This document shows positions 18,788 to 27,285 of a DNA stretch of 64,000 nucleotides, piece after piece. Source of the stretch: Hahella sp018986435. GTDB taxonomy: Bacteria > Pseudomonadota > Gammaproteobacteria > Pseudomonadales > Oleiphilaceae. The first letter of the stretch is position 1. Each line of letters begins with the position of its first letter. The position numbers were made by a program, and so were the translations under genes. The DNA lies in the NCBI RefSeq assembly GCF_050749805.1, contig NZ_CP192738.1, forward strand, positions 1,984,001-2,048,000, in the 5' to 3' direction. The notes beneath the pieces were generated by a model. The model worked only from the letters and a program-made list of their open reading frames with translations, had not been told where the DNA came from and did no database searches.

Positions 18788-19954
18788 ATGAATCTTCATG
18801 AGTATCAAGCTAAGCAACTCTTTGCGGACTATGGTCTGCCCGTCTCCAAGGGCTTTGCCTGTGAGTCCGCACAAGAGGCCATGTCTGCCGCTGACTCCAT
18901 TGGCGGAAGCCAGTGGGTGGTTAAAGCGCAGGTTCACGCAGGCGGCCGCGGTAAAGCGGGTGGCGTTAAGTTAGTATCTTCCAAGGAAGAGATTAAGGCA
19001 TTTGCTGAGAAGTGGCTTGGTCATAACCTGGTAACCTATCAGACCGACGAGAAAGGTCAGCCTGTTAACAAGATTCTGGTTGAGTCCTGCACGGACATCG
19101 ATCAGGAACTGTACTTGGGCGCGGTAATGGATCGCGGCACGCGTCGCATCGTGTTTATGGCGTCTACCGAAGGCGGCGTTGAAATCGAGAAAGTCGCTGA
19201 AGAGACTCCTGAAAAAATCCTGAAAGCAGTTATCGACCCGCTGGTCGGCGCACAGCCTTATCAAGCGCGTGAACTGGCGTTCGCATTGGGTCTGAACAGC
19301 GATCAGGTTAAGCAGTTCACTAAAATTTTCCTGGGCCTGGCGAAACTGTTCCAAGATCTGGATCTGGCGCTGCTGGAAGTGAACCCGCTGGTTATCACTA
19401 AAGACGGCAACCTGCACTGTCTGGACGCGAAAGTGGTTGTAGACGGCAACGCTCTGTACCGTCAGCCGCGCATTCGCGACATGCACGATCCTTCGCAGGA
19501 AGATCCTCGCGAAGCTCATGCAGCCAAGTGGGAACTGAACTACGTTGCGCTGGAAGGCAACATCGGCTGTATGGTTAACGGCGCAGGCCTGGCCATGGGC
19601 ACCATGGACATCGTTAAGCTGCACGGCGGCGCGCCCGCTAACTTCCTGGACGTAGGCGGCGGCGCGACTAAAGAGCGCGTGACTGAAGCGTTCAAAATCA
19701 TTCTCTCCGACGACAACGTAAAAGCGGTTCTGGTCAACATTTTCGGCGGCATCGTTCGTTGCGACCTGATTGCTGACGGCATCATCGGCGCTGTAGAAGA
19801 AGTTGGCGTCAAGATTCCTGTGGTCGTACGTCTGGAAGGCAACAACGCCGAGCTGGGCGCTAAGAAACTTGCCGACAGCGGGTTGAACATTATCGCAGCG
19901 GAAAGTCTGACTCATGCTGCTGAAGCCGTGGTTAAAGCAGCGGAGGGTAAATAA
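18788..19954 (+). CDS. sucC: Succinyl-CoA ligase beta subunit
   Basis: Nucleotide-binding subunit of the substrate-level phosphorylation step from succinyl-CoA to succinate. 388 residues, standard length. N-terminal ATP-grasp fold starts MNLHEYQAKQLF, contains KAQVHAGGRGKAGG, and the C-terminal CoA-ligase domain carries NIFGGIVRCDLIA. Its stop and the sucD start overlap by one base (TAATG), typical of coupled subunits. Confidence 0.98.
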   Translation: MNLHEYQAKQLFADYGLPVSKGFACESAQEAMSAADSIGGSQWVVKAQVHAGGRGKAGGVKLVSSKEEIKAFAEKWLGHNLVTYQTDEKGQPVNKILVESCTDIDQELYLGAVMDRGTRRIVFMASTEGGVEIEKVAEETPEKILKAVIDPLVGAQPYQARELAFALGLNSDQVKQFTKIFLGLAKLFQDLDLALLEVNPLVITKDGNLHCLDAKVVVDGNALYRQPRIRDMHDPSQEDPREAHAAKWELNYVALEGNIGCMVNGAGLAMGTMDIVKLHGGAPANFLDVGGGATKERVTEAFKIILSDDNVKAVLVNIFGGIVRCDLIADGIIGAVEEVGVKIPVVVRLEGNNAELGAKKLADSGLNIIAAESLTHAAEAVVKAAEGK

Positions 19955-20829
19955 TGAGTATTTTGATCGATAAAAATACCAAGGTCATCTGCCAGGGTTT
20001 CACTGGCTCCCAGGGCACATTCCATTCTGAACAGGCAATTGCGTACGGCACCAAAATGGTTGGCGGCGTGACTCCTGGTAAAGGTGGTCAGACTCACCTG
20101 GGTCTGCCTGTGTTCAACACAGTTAAAGAAGCTGTAGAACAAACTGGCGCGGAAGCGTCTGTTATCTACGTTCCTGCGCCTTTCTGTAAAGACTCCATCC
20201 TGGAAGCGGCTAACGCAGGCATCAAACTGATCGTGTGCATCACTGAAGGCATTCCTACTCTGGACATGCTGGATGCGAAAGTGAAGTGCGACGAGCTGGG
20301 CGTGCGTCTGATCGGACCTAACTGCCCAGGCGTTATCACTCCTGGCGAATGCAAGATCGGCATCATGCCTGGTCACATTCACAAGCCAGGTAAAGTCGGT
20401 ATCGTTTCCCGTTCCGGCACCCTGACTTATGAAGCCGTTAAGCAGACCACTGACTTCGGTTTCGGCCAGTCCACTTGCGTGGGCATCGGCGGCGACCCGA
20501 TTCCTGGCTCCAACTTCATCGACATTCTGGAAATGTTCCAGAAGGACGCCCAGACTGAAGCGATCGTCATGATCGGTGAAATCGGCGGCACTGCGGAAGA
20601 AGAAGCGGCGGAGTACATCAAGAACAACGTCACCAAGCCTGTTGTTTCTTACATTGCCGGCGTAACAGCGCCTGCTGGTAAGCGCATGGGCCACGCCGGC
20701 GCGATCATCGCGGGCGGCAAAGGCACTGCGGCTGAAAAGTTTGCAGCGCTGGAGCAGGCTGGCGTTAAAACAGTTAGAAGTCTGGCCGATATCGGCAAGG
20801 CGCTGGCTGAAGTGACTGGCTGGAAATAA
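19954..20829 (+). CDS. sucD: Succinyl-CoA ligase alpha subunit
   Basis: CoA-binding and phospho-carrier subunit. 291 codons. N-terminal CoA-binding Rossmann region has CQGFTGSQGTFHSEQA; SRSGTLTYEA lies mid-protein; the phosphorylated histidine is in MGHAGAIIAGG near residue 246. Coupled to sucC and closed by a terminator 17 bases after the stop. It completes the visible run of TCA genes. Confidence 0.98.
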   Translation: MSILIDKNTKVICQGFTGSQGTFHSEQAIAYGTKMVGGVTPGKGGQTHLGLPVFNTVKEAVEQTGAEASVIYVPAPFCKDSILEAANAGIKLIVCITEGIPTLDMLDAKVKCDELGVRLIGPNCPGVITPGECKIGIMPGHIHKPGKVGIVSRSGTLTYEAVKQTTDFGFGQSTCVGIGGDPIPGSNFIDILEMFQKDAQTEAIVMIGEIGGTAEEEAAEYIKNNVTKPVVSYIAGVTAPAGKRMGHAGAIIAGGKGTAAEKFAALEQAGVKTVRSLADIGKALAEVTGWK

Positions 20830-20845
20830 GTTTTCCGCCTGTCTG

Positions 20846-20877
20846 AAAAGCCGCCATATGGCGGCTTTTCTATTTTT
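20846..20877 (+). terminator. Terminator after sucCD
   Basis: AAAAGCCGCC (20846-20855) / GGCGGCTTTT (20860-20869), loop ATAT, then CTATTTTTC. Confidence 0.92.
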
Positions 20878-20936
20878 CGCAGATGGTTATCGCCTTCAAC
20901 CCAGTCGGTATAAAGGCCGGCATTCCACTCCCAAAT

Positions 20937-20964
20937 TTCACTCCCGCCCTTTTAACGCTATAAT
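20937..20964 (+). promoter_or_regulatory. Candidate trpS promoter
   Basis: TTCACT (20937-20942), 16 bases, TATAAT (20959-20964). The predicted leader of about 75 bases contains the small hairpin GGCGT/ACGCC (20988-21005). Confidence 0.45.
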
Positions 20965-21044
20965 CCCACGCAATTAGACTCATTTTTGGCGTAATTTCTG
21001 ACGCCGTCATAACTGGTGCTTTAATAAAAACTTGGGGAAATAAC

Positions 21045-22259
21045 TTGGCCTCTGTGGATTCGCAGCGTCGTGTGTTGTCGGGAATGCGACCGACGGGAAA
21101 ACTCCATCTGGGTCATTACCATGGAGTGCTGAAAAACTGGGTACAGTTACAGCATGAGTACGAATGTTTCTTCTTCGTCGCCGATTGGCATGCTCTGACC
21201 ACTCACTACGAAACCCCTTACGACATTGAACAGTCTGTGTGGGAAATGGTGATAGACTGGCTGGCCGCGGGCATTAATCCGGGCTCCGCCACCATGTTTG
21301 TACAGTCACGTGTGCCGGAGCACGCGGAACTGCATCTTCTTCTCTCCATGATCACGCCTTTAGGTTGGCTGGAAAGAGTGCCGACTTTTAAAGATCAGCA
21401 GGAAAAACTCAAAGAAAGAGACCTGGCCACCTATGGATTCCTGGGGTATCCGTTGCTGCAAAGCGCGGATATTCTGGTGTATCGCGCGGGCTGGGTGCCG
21501 GTAGGAGCGGATCAGGTATCGCATATAGAGATGACGCGCGAGGTGGCGCGGCGTTTCAACCATCTTTATGGTCGTGAGCCGGGCTTTGAAGAGCAGGCTG
21601 AAGCGGCGATCAAAAGAATGGGCAAGAAGACAGCCAAACTGTACGAGAGCCTGCGCAAGCGCTATCTGGAGCAGGGCGATGGCGAGGCGCTGGAGACAGC
21701 ACGGGCGCTGCTGCGTGATCAGCAAAATATATCACTTGGCGACAGAGAGCGTTTATACGGATTCCTTGAAGGCGGGGGCAAAGTTATTCTGCCCGAACCT
21801 CAGCCACTGCTGACGCCCGAAGCGAAAATGCCTGGCTTGGATGGTCAAAAAATGTCCAAGTCCTACGGCAATACGATTGGTTTGCGTGAAGACGCAGACA
21901 GCATTTCGGAAAAAGTTCGCACCATGCAGACGGACCCACAGAGGGTGCGTCGCACGGACCCCGGTGATCCAGATAAATGCCCGGTGTGGCAGCTGCATCA
22001 AGTATATTCTGACGAAGCCACTAAGTCCTGGGCGCAGCAAGGGTGTCGCTCCGCCGGTATCGGCTGTATTGAGTGTAAAAAGCCGGTGGCCGACGCCATC
22101 ATAGAAGAACAACGCCCAATGCGTGAGCGCGCCAAGCGCTACGAAGAAGACCCTGGACTGGTGCGCAGCATCATCGCAGAAGGCTGCGATCACGCGAGAG
22201 ACGCCGCTAAGGCGACCTTGGAAGAAGTTCGCAGCGCCATAGGTCTGGCGTACGACTGA
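21045..22259 (+). CDS. trpS: Tryptophanyl-tRNA synthetase with a four-cysteine motif
   Basis: Class I aminoacyl-tRNA synthetase charging tRNA-Trp. HIGH-type motif HLGH at residues 21-24 and KMSKS at 269-273. At 404 residues it is longer than the compact 330-residue enzymes. Four cysteines at 312, 334, 341 and 344 are spaced C-x21-C-x6-C-x2-C, very like the [4Fe-4S]-binding pattern described for Thermotoga TrpRS. The start is a TTG (21045) with GGGGAA five bases upstream; a GTG at 21054 is the alternative. It lies two bases before scpA, so trpS-scpA-scpB are probably cotranscribed. Confidence 0.93.
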   Translation: MASVDSQRRVLSGMRPTGKLHLGHYHGVLKNWVQLQHEYECFFFVADWHALTTHYETPYDIEQSVWEMVIDWLAAGINPGSATMFVQSRVPEHAELHLLLSMITPLGWLERVPTFKDQQEKLKERDLATYGFLGYPLLQSADILVYRAGWVPVGADQVSHIEMTREVARRFNHLYGREPGFEEQAEAAIKRMGKKTAKLYESLRKRYLEQGDGEALETARALLRDQQNISLGDRERLYGFLEGGGKVILPEPQPLLTPEAKMPGLDGQKMSKSYGNTIGLREDADSISEKVRTMQTDPQRVRRTDPGDPDKCPVWQLHQVYSDEATKSWAQQGCRSAGIGCIECKKPVADAIIEEQRPMRERAKRYEEDPGLVRSIIAEGCDHARDAAKATLEEVRSAIGLAYD

Positions 22260-22261
22260 TA

Positions 22262-23140
22262 ATGCAAAACGCCGACGCCCCCTCGGACAGCCAGACAGAG
22301 CAGCTTCCGGTTCAGCAGGAACTGCCTTTGGCGATGGTGGGGGGCAGTCCGTTTACCGAGCTGCCTTCGGATCTATATATTCCACCGGACGCGCTGGAAG
22401 TTTTCCTGGAGTCGTTTGAAGGCCCGCTGGATTTGTTGCTGTATCTGATCCGTCGGCAGAATATGGATATCCTTGATATCAACGTGTCGGACGTCACCCG
22501 TCAGTACATGGATTACATTCGGGTGATGGAGGATATGCGCTTCGAGTTGGCGGCGGAGTATTTGGTGATGGCGGCGATGTTGGCGGAAATAAAATCCCGC
22601 TTCCTGTTGCCGCGGCGCAAGGACGATGATGAGGAAGAGGAAGACCCACGCGCGGAATTGATTCGACGCTTGCAAGAATACGAGCGTTTCAAAACAGCGG
22701 CGGAACGTATCGATGAATTGCCGCGCATGGATCGCGATTTCTATACGGCGAATCCGGAAATACCCACACTGCAGCGGGAAAAAAAGCACCCGGATGTGTC
22801 GTTGACGGAAGTTTTATTGGCGCTGCAGGAAGTGCTGAAACGCTCGGAGCTGTTTGAGCATCACCAGATTGAAAAAGAAAGGCTTTCCACCCGGGAGCGT
22901 ATGACCCAGGTGCTGGAAAGAGTGTCGGCGGATCACTTCACCCTGTTTACGGATCTGTTTCCCTTTGATGAGGGAAAATTAGGTGTGGTGGTGACGTTTC
23001 TGGCGGTGCTGGAGCTGGTAAAAGAGTCTTTGTTGGAATTGGTCCAAACCGAAATGTTTGGCGAAATTCATGTGCGCGCCCGGGGTGAAATCGAGAACGA
23101 ACCTGAGGTGGAAACGAGCGAAGGTGACGATGGCGGTTAA
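22262..23140 (+). CDS. scpA: Segregation and condensation protein A
   Basis: Kleisin subunit that bridges the SMC dimer for chromosome condensation. 292 residues. The core starts at about residue 42 with FEGPLDLLLYLIRRQNMDILDI, the conserved ScpA opening, after a non-conserved acidic N-terminal tail of about 40 residues. The middle is acidic (DDDEEEEDPRAEL), and the C-terminal winged-helix region contains VVTFLAVLELVKE. Overlaps scpB by 11 bases. Its SMC partner is encoded about 5 kb downstream. Confidence 0.93.
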   Translation: MQNADAPSDSQTEQLPVQQELPLAMVGGSPFTELPSDLYIPPDALEVFLESFEGPLDLLLYLIRRQNMDILDINVSDVTRQYMDYIRVMEDMRFELAAEYLVMAAMLAEIKSRFLLPRRKDDDEEEEDPRAELIRRLQEYERFKTAAERIDELPRMDRDFYTANPEIPTLQREKKHPDVSLTEVLLALQEVLKRSELFEHHQIEKERLSTRERMTQVLERVSADHFTLFTDLFPFDEGKLGVVVTFLAVLELVKESLLELVQTEMFGEIHVRARGEIENEPEVETSEGDDGG

Positions 23141-23759
23141 TCTGACGCAGTTGATCGAGGCGATGCTGTTCGCCAGTGATAGACCCCTGACGGTGGATCA
23201 GTTGATGACGATGTTCGTCGAGGACTTTACGCCGCCGCAACGGGATGAGGTTAAGGCTGCGCTTAAAGAATTGACGGCGGCTTATGCCAAGCGTGCGGTC
23301 AACCTGGTGGAAGTGGCCAGCGGTTATCGATTCCAGGTGCGCGATGAGTTCGCGCCCTGGGTGGGGCGCCTGACGGAAGAGCGTCCACAGCGATACTCCC
23401 GCGCTATGCTGGAAACGTTGGCGATCATCGCCTATCGACAGCCCATTACGCGAGGCGACATCGAAGATATTCGCGGCGTGGCGGTCAGCAGCCAGATCAT
23501 GAAAACGCTGCAGGAAAGAGAATGGGTGCGCGTCGTTGGTCATAAGGACGTGCCGGGCCGGCCGGCGCTATTCGCCACCACGCGCCAATTTCTCGACTAT
23601 TTTAATTTAAAGACATTGGATCAGTTGCCGCCCTTGGCGGAGGTCAGAAGCTTGGAGGAAATCGGCCGGGCTCTGGAACTGGATCTGCAAGCAAATGCGG
23701 CGGACGCTTCCGAAACGATGGAAGCCGATCCGCCATCCTCCGACGCCACATTGCATTGA
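23130..23759 (+). CDS. scpB: Segregation and condensation protein B
   Basis: Accessory winged-helix dimer that binds ScpA in the SMC complex. 209 residues from the ATG at 23130 (MAVNLTQLIEAMLF), which matches the family N-terminus; the longer open frame to 23058 would overlap scpA further without support. ETLAIIAYRQPITRGDIEDIRG is the family signature in the second winged helix (broken here by position: residues about 92-113). Overlaps scpA by 11 bases, indicating coupled translation. Confidence 0.93.
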   Translation: MAVNLTQLIEAMLFASDRPLTVDQLMTMFVEDFTPPQRDEVKAALKELTAAYAKRAVNLVEVASGYRFQVRDEFAPWVGRLTEERPQRYSRAMLETLAIIAYRQPITRGDIEDIRGVAVSSQIMKTLQEREWVRVVGHKDVPGRPALFATTRQFLDYFNLKTLDQLPPLAEVRSLEEIGRALELDLQANAADASETMEADPPSSDATLH

Positions 23760-23794
23760 TGAGGGTGTTGGTGATTACAGTTAAGGCGAAATAG

Positions 23795-24763
23795 ATGATA
23801 GAACCTTCCGGTGAAAAGGCGCAGGGCGAGAAACTTCAGAAAGTGATCGCCCGGCAAGGGCTTGCCTCCCGTAGAGAGGCTGAAGAGTGGATCAGCGGCG
23901 GTCGCGTTCGCGTCAACGGCAAAGTCGCGCATTTGGGCGATCGCGTCACCGCTGAGGACAAGATCTCGGTCGATGGCCACAAGATCTCCATGGTGGACGC
24001 TGAGGAAACCATGGTGCTGGTATACAACAAGCCGGAAGGTGAGGTCACCAGCCGCAAGGACCCGGAAGGTCGCCCTACGGTGTTTGCGCGTTTGCCTAAA
24101 CTGAAAAGTGGACGCTGGGTGGCGGTAGGACGTCTGGACATCAATACCACGGGTTTGTTGATCTTCACGACAGACGGCGAACTCGCCAACAGATTGATGC
24201 ACCCCTCTTCGCAAATAGACCGTGAGTACGCGGTGCGCGTGCATGGTGAAGTGACTGAAGAAATGGTGACCCGACTGCAGGACGGCGTGCTGCTGGAAGA
24301 TGGCCTCGCCAAATTTTCGGATATCAAGGAGGCCGGCGGTAGCGGCAGCAACCGTTGGTTCCATGTCGTATTGCAGGAAGGGCGCAACCGCGAAGTGCGT
24401 CGCCTTTGGGAGTCTCAAGGCGTTACCGTCAGTCGCTTGAAGCGAGTGCGCTATGGGTACATGTTCCTGCCCAGCCGTGTTCGCTTGGGCAATTGGGAGA
24501 TGGCGGGACAAAAAGACGTCAATGTACTGTATGAAATGGCGGGAATGCAGCCGAAGACGATTGCGTCTCTGACGCCGCATACAAAGGAAAAATTGCAGCG
24601 CCAGCAGGGCAAGAGCGGCGCTTCCAAGCCTAAACCCTCCAATGGCCGTACTGGACGCGCCCCTGCGCGCAAACCGGCCGCCGCTTCGGACGAGCGCAGA
24701 TCGGCGCCCTCACGTCAAACAACGGGTCGTAAACCAGGCCCTGGCAGACGTAAACCTCAGTAA
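23795..24763 (+). CDS. rluB: 23S rRNA pseudouridine(2605) synthase
   Basis: Isomerises U2605 (E. coli numbering) of 23S rRNA. 322 residues: N-terminal S4 RNA-binding domain (about 10-65, EKLQKVIARQGLASRREAE), then the RsuA-type catalytic domain with nucleophile D115 in VGRLDINTTGLL. A basic, low-complexity tail of about 65 residues (Lys/Arg/Pro/Ala-rich) follows; such tails are common in RluB of this group and probably bind RNA. Downstream of scpB by 35 bases, the usual scpAB-rluB order. Confidence 0.93.
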   Translation: MIEPSGEKAQGEKLQKVIARQGLASRREAEEWISGGRVRVNGKVAHLGDRVTAEDKISVDGHKISMVDAEETMVLVYNKPEGEVTSRKDPEGRPTVFARLPKLKSGRWVAVGRLDINTTGLLIFTTDGELANRLMHPSSQIDREYAVRVHGEVTEEMVTRLQDGVLLEDGLAKFSDIKEAGGSGSNRWFHVVLQEGRNREVRRLWESQGVTVSRLKRVRYGYMFLPSRVRLGNWEMAGQKDVNVLYEMAGMQPKTIASLTPHTKEKLQRQQGKSGASKPKPSNGRTGRAPARKPAAASDERRSAPSRQTTGRKPGPGRRKPQ

Positions 24764-24772
24764 GGGTTGAAT

Positions 24773-24795
24773 GGCGGCGAACTCAGTTCGCCGCC
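24773..24795. other. Perfect 10-bp hairpin at convergent gene ends
   Basis: GGCGGCGAAC (24773-24782) / GTTCGCCGCC (24786-24795). The 3-base loop TCA is exactly the reverse-strand stop codon (TGA) of the diguanylate cyclase gene. It sits 10 bases after the rluB stop. No T-run on either side, so a processing or factor-assisted terminator shared by both genes is likely. Confidence 0.7.
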
Positions 24796-25724
24796 TGGGT
24801 CAGCGTCTCTTCTTGATCCTGGGGCGCAATTTTGGTCCTGTTGCGACCCGCATGCTTGGCGTCGTACAGGGCCTGATCCGCACGCTCCAGAAAGTCATTC
24901 CGATTCTCAACGCCATCGTAGGTCGCTACGCCAATACTGATCGTGAAGGAGATATCATGGCCTTCATGTTGAAATGTGGTGTTTGCAACGGCCTCACGAA
25001 GACGCTCTGCAATGGCGTAGGCGCCCTCTGATTCCGTTTTGGCCAGCAACATGGCGAACTCTTCGCCGCCGAAACGGAAGCACAGATCCGAATCACGGCA
25101 ATTATCCTGAACCACTTTGGCCAACTGTTGCAGCAATGCATCGCCAGCGGCGTGCCCATAGGTGTCGTTGACCTTCTTGAAGTAGTCGATATCGAAAAAC
25201 AGCATCGACAGCTTGTATTTGTAACGGGTCGCCAGAGACACTTCTCTATGTAACTGATAGTCAAAAGCCCGTTTGTTGGCGACGCCGGTCAGGGAGTCGG
25301 ACAACGCGGCGTTCATGGCTTCCTGGTAGCGCAAACCGTTGCGCAGAGGGTACACCAGGCTGCCAAGCAGTGTTTCGATGATATGGATATCGCTGTCTGT
25401 AAAGCGGTCGCCCCGATAGAAAGTGATTTCTCCCAAGGCTTCTTCCGCCAGCGTGAGGCGATAATTCAATTGATGCGGCGTTCCCCGTTTACGCGCTCCG
25501 CAAGTACGATTGTTATAAACGTGGGAGTAGCCGTCTATGGCGACCAGCGCGCTGGCTTCACCCACGAAAATCTGCAGTAACTCTTCAACTTCAAGCGTCG
25601 TTTGCAGCTTGCGCAGCATTGTCCCGGCGACGTGCTCCAGCCGCAGAGTCAGCGAGTCATTGGAAGTGGCGAGGGCAACAACCTTGTTATCAGCGCTCAT
25701 TCGTTCTGTGGTCAGGTTGGACAT
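24783..25724 (-). CDS. Diguanylate cyclase with N-terminal sensory domain
   Basis: Makes c-di-GMP from two GTP. 313 residues from the ATG at 25724, which has GGGAG seven bases upstream; the frame remains open upstream but without conserved sequence. The N-terminal 130 residues (EVEELLQIFVGEASALV...) look like a GAF-type input domain. The C-terminal GGDEF domain has an intact active site GGEEF preceded by the inhibitory-site motif RDSD five residues earlier, so product inhibition is expected. No membrane segment, so a soluble cytoplasmic enzyme. Signal unknown. Confidence 0.88.
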   Translation of the reverse strand: MSNLTTERMSADNKVVALATSNDSLTLRLEHVAGTMLRKLQTTLEVEELLQIFVGEASALVAIDGYSHVYNNRTCGARKRGTPHQLNYRLTLAEEALGEITFYRGDRFTDSDIHIIETLLGSLVYPLRNGLRYQEAMNAALSDSLTGVANKRAFDYQLHREVSLATRYKYKLSMLFFDIDYFKKVNDTYGHAAGDALLQQLAKVVQDNCRDSDLCFRFGGEEFAMLLAKTESEGAYAIAERLREAVANTTFQHEGHDISFTISIGVATYDGVENRNDFLERADQALYDAKHAGRNRTKIAPQDQEETLTQAAN

Positions 25725-25985
25725 GGAATGCTCCCGTCGATAGATACTACATGCGTATTGCTTATGCCTTGAGATATCCGCCGTCAGCGGCGAAAACGGC
25801 GCTTGCAAGGCTAACTCTGCCATTTCAATGCCAGCGGATTTTAATTCTTTGAAAAACAGCAATATGTAGTCAATTGAACCTAGGCAGGAACTTGCCGGTG
25901 TGACGGGGATTCGGCGCTTAGAAGGGGGCGACCGGCAACAGGCGTCAAATTGTTGTCGGCCGCAAGAGCGTGAAACTCCTTAAGT
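25725..25985. other. Intergenic region between diguanylate cyclase and alkB
   Basis: 261 bases with no gene. An imperfect 12-bp stem-loop (25928-25939 with 25952-25963) lies just after the alkB stop on the minus strand and may mark the end of its transcript; there is no T-run. Confidence 0.4.
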
Positions 25986-27107
25986 TTATTGAGGATTCTC
26001 CGCTGCGCTTGTGTCCTGCTGATAGTAATGGTTCACTTTGGGGTTCATAACCTTACGCCAGAGTGGCGGAGCCAGCGCCAGCAACACCATAGTGGCGTAG
26101 CCGGCCGGTAGTTGCGGAGATTCGTCGTAATGCCGCAGCGCTTGATAGCGGCGTTTGGCGTTGGCGTGATGATCTGAGTGCCGCTGCAGCTGAAACAGCA
26201 TCAGGTTGGTGAGCAGGTAGTTGGAGTTCCATGAGTGCTGATGGGTGACGCGTTCATAGCCCCCATCGTCTTTGGCGCGCCGATGCAGACCATAGTGCTC
26301 TAGATAATTGACGGTTTCCAACAACAAAATGGCGACTACTCCCTGGCCAACAAAGAACAGTGCGCCCATCAGTCCCCAAGCTAAAGTAAAACCCGCCAAC
26401 AAGGCTGCGCTGACGCCATACCACCAGATCAACTCGTTGTAAGGGGAGTGTGACGACAGTCCCTTCCTGGCCAGCCGCCGTTGCTCCAGCACCCATGCAT
26501 TTTTGACATTGGAGAAAATGGCGCGAGGCAGGAAATGATAGAGGGACTGGTTGTAACGGGATGACGAGGCGTCCGCCGGAGTGGCGACATTTACATGGTG
26601 TCCCCGAATGTGCTCCACCTTAAACCCGCCATAACCCACCATAGCGAGTAGTAAGCCGCCTGCTGTTTGCTCCAGGACGGAGTTTTTGTGGATCAGCTCA
26701 TGAGCGACCGTAATAGCCAGTCCGCCGACGACGCCTATGGAAAGCAGCCATCCAATCTTTCCCGCCCAGTGATAGAGATCGCTACTGAAAATGTGCGCGC
26801 CCCAAATGATCAGGAATAGATAGGCGGGGACGCAGGATAAGGTCAGCAGGGGGTAGTACAGACTTTTTTCCAAATGGGGCGTGTGAAGTTGTTCATCCGG
26901 GTTGCTGGCGTCTTTGCCAATAAGTGCGTCCAAAACCGGAACAATGCCGAATACGAACAATATCGTCATCCAGGCGCTTGCGTCACCCAGGCCGAAATGG
27001 GAAGTCAGCGCCCAGCTCAGAATAGGGAGACCCAGGGGGGTCATGAAAATCAGATACCCCCACTTCTTTATTTGCAGCATAAGTTGTGGACGAATAGGTC
27101 CAGGCAT
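25986..27107 (-). CDS. alkB: Alkane 1-monooxygenase (membrane non-heme diiron)
   Basis: Hydroxylates medium/long n-alkanes at the terminal carbon with rubredoxin as electron donor. 373 residues, about six membrane segments. All family motifs are in place: HELIH (136-140), EHIRGHH (165-171), NYLEHYGL (267-274) and LQRHSDHH (307-314), which provide the eight diiron histidines. No rubredoxin or rubredoxin reductase adjoins it, so these must be encoded elsewhere. The ribosome site AGGAG lies within AGGAGGCTCCT, a self-complementary stretch. Divergent from a GntR-type regulator, an arrangement reported for alkB2 of Alcanivorax. Confidence 0.95.
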   Translation of the reverse strand: MPGPIRPQLMLQIKKWGYLIFMTPLGLPILSWALTSHFGLGDASAWMTILFVFGIVPVLDALIGKDASNPDEQLHTPHLEKSLYYPLLTLSCVPAYLFLIIWGAHIFSSDLYHWAGKIGWLLSIGVVGGLAITVAHELIHKNSVLEQTAGGLLLAMVGYGGFKVEHIRGHHVNVATPADASSSRYNQSLYHFLPRAIFSNVKNAWVLEQRRLARKGLSSHSPYNELIWWYGVSAALLAGFTLAWGLMGALFFVGQGVVAILLLETVNYLEHYGLHRRAKDDGGYERVTHQHSWNSNYLLTNLMLFQLQRHSDHHANAKRRYQALRHYDESPQLPAGYATMVLLALAPPLWRKVMNPKVNHYYQQDTSAAENPQ

Positions 27108-27151
27108 AGGAGGCTCCTTTTCTTGTTATTTGAGGAGTGATTTTTGTTTTA

Positions 27152-27179
27152 TTGTTAGACAATCAAACAATTTGATCAA
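27152..27179 (-). promoter_or_regulatory. alkB promoter overlapped by FadR-type operator
   Basis: On the minus strand: TTGATC (27179-27174), 16 bases, TAACAA (27157-27152). Within it lie two inverted repeats: TTGTTAGACAA (27152-27162), matching the TnGTnnnACnA pattern bound by FadR-subfamily GntR proteins, and ATCAAACAATTTGAT (27162-27176). A repressor bound here would block alkB transcription. Confidence 0.6.
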
Positions 27180-27285
27180 GGAGTTTTTACTTTTACTCCT
27201 CCATTTTCATTGGGCGGGGGTATGCTAGAATCGTGTCTCTTACCGCAACTCTTTGCTTAAACTGAGTTTTTAGGAACACACCGAT

